Shown here: piece by piece, positions 14,423 to 20,504 of the stretch
How positions within the stretch are numbered: the stretch's first letter is position 1
Layout: each line of letters opens with the position of its first letter
Virus record (IMG/VR): IMGVR_UViG_3300024306_000095
Span: 1-21,205 of that record
Direction: 5' to 3' (one strand)
Source: a virus
DNA length: 21,205 nucleotides
Position numbers and translations under genes: made by a program
Notes under the pieces: generated by a model
The model's input: only the letters and a program-made list of their open reading frames with translations
What the model was told of the DNA's origin: nothing
Database searches by the model: none

Positions 14423-14910
14423 TTTGCCCACCAATCTTCGTAAGGAAATTCTATCCAAACATCGTTTTCTGCCTTATTGACCTCAAATCCAACATAGTCC
14501 ATTTTAACATTACACCCGCTGGCAAGATTATCTACAATTACAGCAAAGCGTACACTATTGTTCCAAATCATATCCCAACGCTCATCGTGAGGAAAGCAAC
14601 TGCTACGCCAATCGTCCATAATCCAATTAAGTGTAGCACCGCTATCGTTAATATCGTCTACAATAAGAATCTGTTTACCTGCAAATGCATCATCAGCCAT
14701 CCATAGATTGCTTTCACTTGCTGTATGATCACGTAGGCTTACATTGAGTGAGTGCATTGGCACATCTAACCAATGACTAATCATAACAGCAGGGAGCAAA
14801 CCTCCCCGTGTAAGTCCTACAATGTAATCAGGTCGCCAAGTACCAAAGCTACGGCAAATTTTACTAACGTTTACTGTAAATTCATTAAAATTAATTATGT
14901 GCTTGTTCAT
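14419..14910 (-). CDS. Type I phosphoribosyltransferase
   Basis: The PRPP-binding signature ILIVDDINDSGAT lies at 81-93, with the acidic pair D85-D86. An upstream hydrophobic strand and PPi-loop region (YIVGLTRGG, 29-37) complete the expected pattern of type I phosphoribosyltransferases. The 163-residue length suits the hypoxanthine/guanine/xanthine group, which makes nucleotides from free bases and PRPP. The acceptor base is not evident from the sequence. Nearby FolE draws on GTP, so purine salvage would fit, though this is inference. The gene starts 20 bases inside the end of the cupin gene. Confidence 0.85.
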   Translation of the reverse strand: MNKHIINFNEFTVNVSKICRSFGTWRPDYIVGLTRGGLLPAVMISHWLDVPMHSLNVSLRDHTASESNLWMADDAFAGKQILIVDDINDSGATLNWIMDDWRSSCFPHDERWDMIWNNSVRFAVIVDNLASGCNVKMDYVGFEVNKAENDVWIEFPYEDWWAK

Positions 14911-15328
14911 ATCGTGTTTTTAAATATTGTTCGTGTTGTACCCATTTACCGTTAACATCAAATCCCCATTCACGTTGTTTAGGGCCTGGCATAAAGATTG
15001 TCCAACATTCTACGCCCGGTTCTAATTCTACACGATGAAAACTTTTTGCCTTACAAATTCTAAAGTGTCCAGGTCTTCTCCAAAAGCGACCTTCTGGAGT
15101 AGTTTCCCAATAACCACCTTTTAGAATAAGTGTGGCATAAGGCCAGGGATGATCGTGAAGATCATCTGGATCACCTTTTAAAAACTTGTGTAGGAAAATG
15201 TTAAATGGAAAACGGTCTCTATCTTTTAGAAATAGATAGTAGCGTTCTAAATATGGTTCGTCAGCTTCACGATCCATAACAATACGTTTACGACCCATAC
15301 GTTCTAAGAGATTAAGAAACCATTTCAT
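14891..15328 (-). CDS. Cupin-fold protein (145 aa)
   Basis: The ATG at 15328 overlaps the upstream stop as ATGA; reading from 15346 would add six residues. The segment DDLHDHPWPYATLILKGGYWE at 55-75 follows the cupin motif 1 pattern HxH...E with H58 and H60. H98 in FHRVELEPG fits motif 2. These would bind a metal ion. The N-terminal 30 residues are basic and helical. Cupins include dioxygenases, isomerases and binding proteins; the substrate is unknown. It sits between FolE and the phosphoribosyltransferase. Confidence 0.8.
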   Translation of the reverse strand: MKWFLNLLERMGRKRIVMDREADEPYLERYYLFLKDRDRFPFNIFLHKFLKGDPDDLHDHPWPYATLILKGGYWETTPEGRFWRRPGHFRICKAKSFHRVELEPGVECWTIFMPGPKQREWGFDVNGKWVQHEQYLKTRYEQAHN

Positions 15329-15543
15329 ACACGATCCTTTAACCAAGCATCAACTGTTGCTTCTGCTTCTTCTTGGGTAACTGCATACGCATAAATCCAA
15401 TAGCAATCGTCTTTGCCCTTAATATCAAAAGGTACAGGACCATTAAACAGAATGCCATCTTCTAGCATACGTTTTACTTCAAACTTCTTTAAATTTTTAG
15501 CACGATTAATTAAATCGTTAGCCATATCTACGGAATTACTCAT
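15325..15543 (-). CDS. Small phage protein of unknown function (72 aa)
   Basis: It overlaps FolE upstream and the cupin gene downstream, both as ATGA, so it is part of a tightly coupled set. The N-terminal half is helical and basic (LINRAKNLKKFEVKRML). A strand segment (ILFNGPVPFDIKG) follows, then CYWIYAYAVTQEEAEATVDAW. The last part looks like a strand and helix of a small alpha/beta domain. No family is recognised with confidence. Confidence 0.75.
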   Translation of the reverse strand: MSNSVDMANDLINRAKNLKKFEVKRMLEDGILFNGPVPFDIKGKDDCYWIYAYAVTQEEAEATVDAWLKDRV

Positions 15544-16289
15544 CGCGGTGCAAACTCCTGTTGTAGTTTAATGTTATCAAAGAATTCCTTCTTTGTACCT
15601 GGATCATCTTTAAACGCACCTTTCAATACTGTAGTCTGCGTTAAAGAACTATGTGCCATAATACCACGGTTTTCACAACAACCGTGAGTGGCTTGGATGT
15701 AAACACCGAGGTCGGATGCAGCAGTGGCACGTTCTATTTCTCTAGCAATATCGTTGGCTAGTTCTTCTTGTAAGGTACCGCGACGAGCGCACCACTGAGC
15801 AATACGAGTGTACTTAGACAAACCAATAAGTTTTTGTGCGGCGATGATGCCAATGTAAGCGACACCACTAACGGGCTGATGATGATGACTGCACATAGAG
15901 CGCAACTCACTACGTACCACCAACATACCTTCGTAGCGATCTTCTGAGTCATTTGGAAATGCTGTTGCGCTTGGTGATGGGTCATATCTACCTGCCATAA
16001 TTTCGTTGAAGTACATCTTAGCCAGTCGACGTGCTGTACCTTTTGAGTTAGGATCTGTTTCTCGATCGATTAGCAAACGATCAAGAACTAGTTCAAATGC
16101 TTCAGTTGCTTCTTCAATTAAGATTTCTTTATCTTCTTCGCTGACATAATCACTGATATTGTCACCAGCCCAAAAACGTTTGCCTTCGCGTTTCATTTTA
16201 AAGCGAAGATGATCGCCTAAGTATGCTTCTTCATAGCCACCATCGCCTGCCATAGCGTCTAGTGCTGTTTCTTGTTTTTTTAATTTCAA
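15540..16289 (-). CDS. folE: GTP cyclohydrolase I (FolE)
   Basis: FolE turns GTP into dihydroneopterin triphosphate, the first step of both folate and 7-deazaguanine (preQ0) synthesis. Zinc ligands can be placed: C133 and H136 in CSHHH and C204 in THGCCENRG. The family stretch GLSKYTRIAQWCARRGTLQEEL (about 156-177) and a later HSSLTQTTV region are present. The 249-residue length includes an N-terminal extension of some 30 residues. The start is a TTG at 16289, directly after an in-frame stop. It is supported by GGAGA about seven bases before it; an ATG at 16253 lacks such a site. It joins the 72-residue gene as ATGA. Confidence 0.94.
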   Translation of the reverse strand: MKLKKQETALDAMAGDGGYEEAYLGDHLRFKMKREGKRFWAGDNISDYVSEEDKEILIEEATEAFELVLDRLLIDRETDPNSKGTARRLAKMYFNEIMAGRYDPSPSATAFPNDSEDRYEGMLVVRSELRSMCSHHHQPVSGVAYIGIIAAQKLIGLSKYTRIAQWCARRGTLQEELANDIAREIERATAASDLGVYIQATHGCCENRGIMAHSSLTQTTVLKGAFKDDPGTKKEFFDNIKLQQEFAPR

Positions 16290-16328
16290 TTAAATTCTCC
16301 GAGTTAATGTCGTGGATGACATAATAAG

Positions 16329-17402
16329 TTATTTTAGCATCTCTAAGAGATTATCGCAACTAAAATAATTCTTAGTTAAACGATCTACCTGTTTATTTAG
16401 GCGAGGTAGATAGGATTCGTAATTTTCCATATAATGGACAATTCGATCTACTATTGCTCCTCTATGTGCCCTATAAGAATTAAAAGATTCTGTCCACTCT
16501 GAAGGATAAGAAAAATCTTTTAATGCCATTTCACTGTAACTGAGTCTGTCTGGAACCATAGGAATAGTTTTAGTAATAGCACCTTCGTACCAACTAATTC
16601 CAAGTGTTTCTTGTAGGTTAGCACTAAACACTAGTTTAGATTCGCCTAGCATATTATGATATTCGTTTTTTGTAAGTTGACGTTCTTGACAAACAATAAA
16701 CTCATATTGAGGAAGTTGTTCTTTTAAGTCATAAAATATATCGACTTGTTTCTCTGGAGCAATACGATGCGGGAAAAGAATAATGTTTTTCTTTTCCATT
16801 TCGCTGTACATACTTAAGGTATCTACCATATATTCCATTGGCCAACCTGTACGCATAATTTTATGTTTGGCAAACTCTCTAACAATGTTGGAGTTTTCAT
16901 AACCTAACAGATTTTTACAGAACATTTCGATATGAAATTCTGTAGCGAACCAATTATAATCGATTGCGTGATAGAATGCTTTTTCTGAGTGTCTAACCCA
17001 AGGAGTGTCACCAATAAGTCGACCTAAGAAATCTTGAGGATCATATGATCCGGCGTGCCACAATGCGTGAATTTTTACAGGAATCTGTAAAAGCTCACTC
17101 ATATATTTTAAGTTTATGATGCCAGGGTGCCAAGCATCAGTAAAGATAAAGTGATCATTAGGAGCCACTGATCCATTGCAAAACAACCGACCCATTTGCT
17201 CAACTTGACTAGACTTATATATATTGGTGCCACCAAAATTAAGAAAAGCGCCAGGAGTGGTTGCACTAGGAATATCCGTAGGGCCAGATATAATTTGAAC
17301 ATCGTGTCCTCTCTTTTTAAGAAGTGCAGGAAGGTGGGTTTTCCACTCGCCTGTGTAACGAGTTTCTACTGCCTCAAGGTCGACTAGGAAAACCCGTGCC
17401 AT
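16329..17402 (-). CDS. GT-B fold glycosyltransferase-like protein (GT4-type)
   Basis: The ATG at 17402 follows the previous stop by one base; the longer reading from 17603 only shadows that gene. In 357 residues the N-terminal domain starts with MARVFLVDLE and carries HDVQII and related nucleotide-fold strands. The C-terminal domain has PHRIAPEKQ (211-219) and ETLGISWYEG (265-274) with the EX7E pair E265/E273, typical of retaining GT4 transferases that use NDP-sugars. The acceptor is unknown. It lies between QueD and FolE, so it might glycosylate modified phage DNA, but a cell-surface or virion target is equally possible. Confidence 0.82.
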   Translation of the reverse strand: MARVFLVDLEAVETRYTGEWKTHLPALLKKRGHDVQIISGPTDIPSATTPGAFLNFGGTNIYKSSQVEQMGRLFCNGSVAPNDHFIFTDAWHPGIINLKYMSELLQIPVKIHALWHAGSYDPQDFLGRLIGDTPWVRHSEKAFYHAIDYNWFATEFHIEMFCKNLLGYENSNIVREFAKHKIMRTGWPMEYMVDTLSMYSEMEKKNIILFPHRIAPEKQVDIFYDLKEQLPQYEFIVCQERQLTKNEYHNMLGESKLVFSANLQETLGISWYEGAITKTIPMVPDRLSYSEMALKDFSYPSEWTESFNSYRAHRGAIVDRIVHYMENYESYLPRLNKQVDRLTKNYFSCDNLLEMLK

Positions 17403-17403
17403 A

Positions 17404-17673
17404 TCAACGACCTCTGCGATCGTAGTTATTGTTTCGACCTTCGTAGTTATTACTACGACCTTCAAAACGTGGCTTATTACCTTGGTAAGGTCTACGAGGA
17501 CGCTTACTTGCCAAGTAGGCTTGGTAATTTGCAGAATCTTTGCGATAAAGATCTGCAGGATTAAAATCACGCAACTCAAATCTGCAGAAATCGAGATACG
17601 CATCTAGGTCATCAAAGACCTTAACAACATCAGGACGACTTTCAAAGTAATCGATGTCCTTGTAGTTTTTCAT
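17404..17673 (-). CDS. Small protein with Arg/Gly/Asn-rich tail (89 aa)
   Basis: The ATG at 17673 has AAAGGAAAG about ten bases upstream. The first 50 residues form an acidic, aromatic domain (DIDYFESRPDVVKVFDDLDAYLDF). The last 40 are low-complexity and basic, with repeats of the type NNYEGRNNNYDRRGR. The tail resembles RGG-type RNA-binding tails, so nucleic-acid binding is plausible. The repeat is also visible at DNA level (17404-17470) as direct copies of CTTCGTAGTTATT-like sequence. No family is recognised. Confidence 0.72.
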   Translation of the reverse strand: MKNYKDIDYFESRPDVVKVFDDLDAYLDFCRFELRDFNPADLYRKDSANYQAYLASKRPRRPYQGNKPRFEGRSNNYEGRNNNYDRRGR

Positions 17674-17684
17674 CTTACTTTCCT

Positions 17685-18074
17685 TTAATATTTGATGAAT
17701 GAACCATTTTCTCCGTCTTCGGAGACCTCAATCCAAACCTCGCGGCCTGGATACTTATTGGAGATAGCGTCATACAAATCGTCTGACATCATCTCGCAAC
17801 TCTTAAAGTCTAAACTAAGTGTAGCATCTTTATAAAGATTCTGCAACCATCGTTTAAACTGAATAAACTCAATATCGCGGTCATTATGTGTTACGCTAAT
17901 CCAAACTTTAAAGTGAAAGATATGACGATGTGGATAGCCAAGGAAGCTAACATCATACTCGTCACCTGTAGCAAGGCTAGAATCTGTAAGAGCCGCTGGA
18001 TATTTGTGCATACCCTCTTTTTGAAATGTAACCCAAATCATTTTATTGGGTCTTTGGTCTTGCCTAATAATCAT
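17685..18074 (-). CDS. queD: QueD-like 6-pyruvoyl/6-carboxytetrahydropterin synthase family protein
   Basis: QueD makes 6-carboxytetrahydropterin, the second step of preQ0 synthesis. In 129 residues the T-fold pattern can be followed. H23 (GMHKYPAAL) and H49/H51 (PHRHIFHFKV) correspond to the three zinc histidines. DRDIEFIQFKRWLQNL matches the DF..lK region and E119 (VSED) the late catalytic Glu. The Cys normally found just before the HxH is absent, and the only Cys is C93, so activity needs proof. It overlaps its upstream gene as ATGA. Its place with FolE and QueE supports the role; a structural T-fold relative is the alternative. Confidence 0.72.
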   Translation of the reverse strand: MIIRQDQRPNKMIWVTFQKEGMHKYPAALTDSSLATGDEYDVSFLGYPHRHIFHFKVWISVTHNDRDIEFIQFKRWLQNLYKDATLSLDFKSCEMMSDDLYDAISNKYPGREVWIEVSEDGENGSFIKY

Positions 18075-18298
18075 ACTGATAACAGTCCTTTACACAATTC
18101 ACCGACTTCCTCTTTAGTTAGATGAAAATTGTAGATACTTGTATCGTCAACATCACCGTCTTTATTTAGGCTTTCTTGAATAAAATTTACAGCATATAGA
18201 CCTTTGGGTGCAACGCACTCCCAAGATTCTACACGCATACGGAATCCAGAATTTTCTTTAATTGTAAATTCTTTAATTTTTAAATCAGGGTGTCTCAT
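18071..18298 (-). CDS. Small phage protein of unknown function (75 aa)
   Basis: It is joined to both neighbours by 4-base overlaps. The sequence has a Lys/Glu-rich start, a beta-type middle (RMRVESWECVAPKGLYAVNFIQE), then DDTSIYNFHLTKEEVGELCKGL with a C-terminal helix. It may be a small alpha/beta domain. No family is recognised. The coupling with QueD suggests expression at the same time, not necessarily the same pathway. Confidence 0.74.
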   Translation of the reverse strand: MRHPDLKIKEFTIKENSGFRMRVESWECVAPKGLYAVNFIQESLNKDGDVDDTSIYNFHLTKEEVGELCKGLLSV

Positions 18299-18648
18299 CT
18301 CATTGCCTCCATCATAACAATTTTACTTAAGCGATCGCCTAGGTCTTCATTTTCAGTAACTACGTGCATAGTGTTATGATTGCGATCAGTCTTTCGATCG
18401 TAACCTCGAGTCTCTACAACGTACCCACCACTGGCTTTGTAAATCTGTAAACGAATACCGTCAGATTGAAGACGATCAGCTTCTACAGCCAAGGTTGGTA
18501 CTGCATCCATATCGTCATTGTCGCTATTGAGCCAATTACGGATACGCTGTTTAAATGTAAGTTTCATTTCTTTCCTTTTTACTCTGCGAGCAGGGCGAAT
18601 AGCTGATTGTTTAGCAGTCGCATAGTTTATTGCCTGTCCAGTACTCAT
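18295..18648 (-). CDS. Basic phage protein of unknown function (117 or 90 aa)
   Basis: Two starts are supported. The ATG at 18648 overlaps the upstream stop (ATGA) and gives 117 residues with a basic N-terminus (RPARRVKRKEMK). The ATG at 18567 has AAAGGAAAG just upstream and gives 90 residues starting MKLTFKQRIRNWL. Both may be used. The common part has an amphipathic helix, an acidic DNDDMD turn, and a beta region IRLQIYKASGGYVVETRGYD. Function unknown; the basic charge suggests nucleic-acid contact. Confidence 0.74.
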   Translation of the reverse strand: MSTGQAINYATAKQSAIRPARRVKRKEMKLTFKQRIRNWLNSDNDDMDAVPTLAVEADRLQSDGIRLQIYKASGGYVVETRGYDRKTDRNHNTMHVVTENEDLGDRLSKIVMMEAMR

Positions 18649-19178
18649 TTAATAATTTCATCCTTGCCATATTGATCCCAATCTGTGAAGCGATCTCTTC
18701 CCAGAAGGTCCTGTAGGTTATGGCACCATACCCCAGGGTTAGTTGCACAAAAATCTTTGTCGTCGATCTTTAGTGTAGCATTATAACCAAGTTGATTGAT
18801 ATAAGGTAATTTTACACTAATCTGCGGAATAAATCTACGCTTTTCGGTTAAACCGCTCTCGAGCAATCCTTCCGTTTCCTTAACATCAAAGTCAAGCGTA
18901 CACCAGAAACCGTCTTCTGCATCTAGACAAACGTAGATCATATCTTCCCACGGACGCCAAGTTTCTACATCATTAACGCCATTAGTTTGGAAACTTTGAT
19001 TAGCACCAAAATAGATATGCTTGCAGTTATGATTACGTGCAAGTTCCATAATAACATATGGGTCGTGAACACCTACAACAAATAAGGTCTTCATTCCAAA
19101 TGCAGGAGTGCGTTCAATCTCCACACCAGTGAAGAATGTAATACCTTCGCTGACTCCGTCTGTGTAATCACGCTTCAT
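18645..19178 (-). CDS. Phage protein of unknown function (177 aa)
   Basis: It overlaps its upstream gene as ATGA and has AAGGA seven to eight bases before the start. The segment GITFFTGVEIERTPAFGMKTLFVVG (12-36) and then HDPYVIMELARNHNCKHIYFGAN look like a nucleotide-fold alternation of strands and helices. Later there are a Cys/Trp-rich stretch (YVCLDAEDGFWCTLDFDV) and VWCHNLQDLLGRDRFTDW. The protein lies two genes upstream of QueD. No family is recognised; a link to base modification rests on position alone. Confidence 0.76.
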   Translation of the reverse strand: MKRDYTDGVSEGITFFTGVEIERTPAFGMKTLFVVGVHDPYVIMELARNHNCKHIYFGANQSFQTNGVNDVETWRPWEDMIYVCLDAEDGFWCTLDFDVKETEGLLESGLTEKRRFIPQISVKLPYINQLGYNATLKIDDKDFCATNPGVWCHNLQDLLGRDRFTDWDQYGKDEIIK

Positions 19179-19741
19179 TCATTTTCCTTAAAGTCAATAA
19201 CATTGCCATCTTCGTCGGCTTGGATAATACGACGATAACCGTTTTCGCCTTCAATCACAATAGGACCCCAAATCCACATTTCGCTATCACTAGAAGACCA
19301 ATCTCTGCTTTCTAGTGCATCGTAATAGCCATCTTCTTCCATTGCTTCTTCAATTTCTGCTTGCTCATCTTCGTCAATGTCATCTGGCCATTCTACGTCT
19401 GCCCAACAACCGTCAAAGGTTGATTCGAGCTCAACTTCTTCAATATTATTATAGTAGCAGTTGTTAATATCTATGCTGTCTTTAGATCCATCACCGCCTG
19501 GTACATAATCAAACTCAAACTTTGGCGGGTTTCCATCGTTAGTATAAACAATCCAAGATCCTCCACGCCAACCAGTTTTGTGAATAATTTCTTGTCCGTC
19601 TTTAGTAAAGTGTTCGTGTTCTTCAATAGACTTTTTGTAGTATGTACTTACAGTCCAAGCGGTAAGTTCTTTCTTTTCTGTAGTTTCGTCGCTACTATAT
19701 GATGGTGAGGTATCGTCTGATGAAAAAGGCCAAGTTGCCAT
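19175..19741 (-). CDS. Very acidic phage protein of unknown function (188 aa)
   Basis: The ATG at 19741 has AAGGAAAAA about ten bases before it and stands some 40 bases downstream of the predicted start of a strong promoter. The protein is strongly acidic, above all around DDIDEDEQAEIEEAMEEDGY (about 121-140). The N-terminus is Ser/Asp-rich. Aromatic strands (GWRGGSWIVYT, EMWIWGPIVIEGENGYRRII) suggest a beta-rich fold. An acidic early protein could mimic DNA or bind a basic host protein, but nothing in the sequence proves this. Confidence 0.76.
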   Translation of the reverse strand: MATWPFSSDDTSPSYSSDETTEKKELTAWTVSTYYKKSIEEHEHFTKDGQEIIHKTGWRGGSWIVYTNDGNPPKFEFDYVPGGDGSKDSIDINNCYYNNIEEVELESTFDGCWADVEWPDDIDEDEQAEIEEAMEEDGYYDALESRDWSSSDSEMWIWGPIVIEGENGYRRIIQADEDGNVIDFKENE

Positions 19742-19743
19742 AA

Positions 19744-19914
19744 TTATTTTTCCTTTTTAGCAAATAATCTTTTAATGGACTGAATTAAATTATAGTATCT
19801 AAAATGATAATTGTCAAGAAATGCTGAGCTCAAAAGAGGTTCTCTATGCGGACATCTTCCTTGATTCCAATCACAATTTGGTTGAATTTGTAAATTACAG
19901 GTTTGGCATTTCAT
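19744..19914 (-). CDS. Small Cys-rich protein, possible zinc ribbon (56 aa)
   Basis: This short gene lies in what would otherwise be a 169-base gap. The ATG at 19914 overlaps the upstream stop (ATGA), GGAAGA precedes it, and the TAA is two bases before the next gene. The protein begins MKCQTCNLQIQPNC and continues with GRCPHREPLL. C3, C6, C14, C21 and H23 could hold one zinc ion. The rest is helical, ending in a Lys-rich tail (FAKKEK). It resembles small Cys proteins seen in T4-like cyanophages. A strong promoter for the next genes lies in its 3' half. Confidence 0.72.
   Translation of the reverse strand: MKCQTCNLQIQPNCDWNQGRCPHREPLLSSAFLDNYHFRYYNLIQSIKRLFAKKEK
19789..19817 (-). promoter_or_regulatory. 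Consensus sigma70-type promoter before the 188-residue gene
   Basis: On the minus strand a perfect TTGACA (19812-19817) and a perfect TATAAT (19789-19794) are separated by 17 bases. Transcription should begin near 19782 and leave a leader of about 40 bases with AAGGAAAAA before the ATG at 19741. It would drive the run of genes towards QueD. It lies inside the 3' half of the 56-residue gene. Confidence 0.8.
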
Positions 19915-20093
19915 TCTTCCAACCCCGCCTGTTTTGCCCTTAGCATTTCGATCTCATCTTTTAAAAAGAGTCGTTTCTTTTTAAGTTCGTGAATATTCTC
20001 TTCCCCAAATATTCCTGTTCTTTCCATATCGTCTACTTTTTTATCAAGCATACGATGTGCTTCTTCCAAGTGCTTAATTCTATTTTCGTACAT
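19911..20093 (-). CDS. YdcH/DUF465-like small helical protein (60 aa)
   Basis: The ATG at 20093 is preceded by GAGG seven bases upstream and follows the HNH stop by one base; the longer reading from 20162 lies within the HNH gene. MYENRIKHLEEAHRMLDKKVD and then ELKKKRLFLKDEIEML match the DUF465 (YdcH) pattern: helix, short turn with FGEEN, second helix with LKKxxLxLKDEI. Proteins of this type form a helical hairpin and their function is unknown. It is coupled to the 56-residue gene by ATGA. Confidence 0.8.
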   Translation of the reverse strand: MYENRIKHLEEAHRMLDKKVDDMERTGIFGEENIHELKKKRLFLKDEIEMLRAKQAGLEE

Positions 20094-20094
20094 A

Positions 20095-20496
20095 TTAAAC
20101 CTCTTCAAATAAAGTTGTGAACATCTTATTTGTATAAGAATATTTCTTTTTGTGATCTCCAAACATTTTACTTTTTTCGTTATGGCAATTTGCGCACAAG
20201 ATTTTTAAATTGTCTGAAGATGTATTGCCTTTATCACCGTCGTGATGATCTATGGTAAGACTTCTATACGGATCTCTACAAAACCATCCAAGGTATCCTG
20301 ATTGGTTTTCGCATCCTTTTGATTGCATCCATTCGTCCACTTCAAACCTTAACACAGTTCTATGAAGATTGCAAAAAGTTTTCCATTTCCAGGTAGGTGT
20401 ACCATCTTTTTTAACATAACCTTTATGGTACCCTACTTGAGTATTGCAACCGGGTAAACTACATTTAGGAGCGTGATTCCTAGATAGAGATCGCAT
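20095..20496 (-). CDS. HNH endonuclease
   Basis: The core reads LTIDHHDGDKGNTSSDNLKILCANCHNEKS at about 80-109, with DHH at 83-85, N96 and H105 as the HNH signature. The CX2C at 101/104 is a likely zinc site together with other Cys (C12, C17, C42, C62, C73). At 133 residues it is a free-standing HNH protein of the kind common in phages, either a homing nuclease or a nicking enzyme used in packaging or host attack. It lies 8 bases after the transglycosylase-like gene. No intron or duplicated flank was seen. Confidence 0.87.
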   Translation of the reverse strand: MRSLSRNHAPKCSLPGCNTQVGYHKGYVKKDGTPTWKWKTFCNLHRTVLRFEVDEWMQSKGCENQSGYLGWFCRDPYRSLTIDHHDGDKGNTSSDNLKILCANCHNEKSKMFGDHKKKYSYTNKMFTTLFEEV

Positions 20497-20504
20497 TTTA
20501 AGCC

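Noticed and set aside
16329-17603. Long 424-residue reading of the glycosyltransferase
   Set aside because: The extra 67 N-terminal residues overlap the 89-residue gene and are low-complexity; the ATG at 17402 right after the previous stop is a better start.
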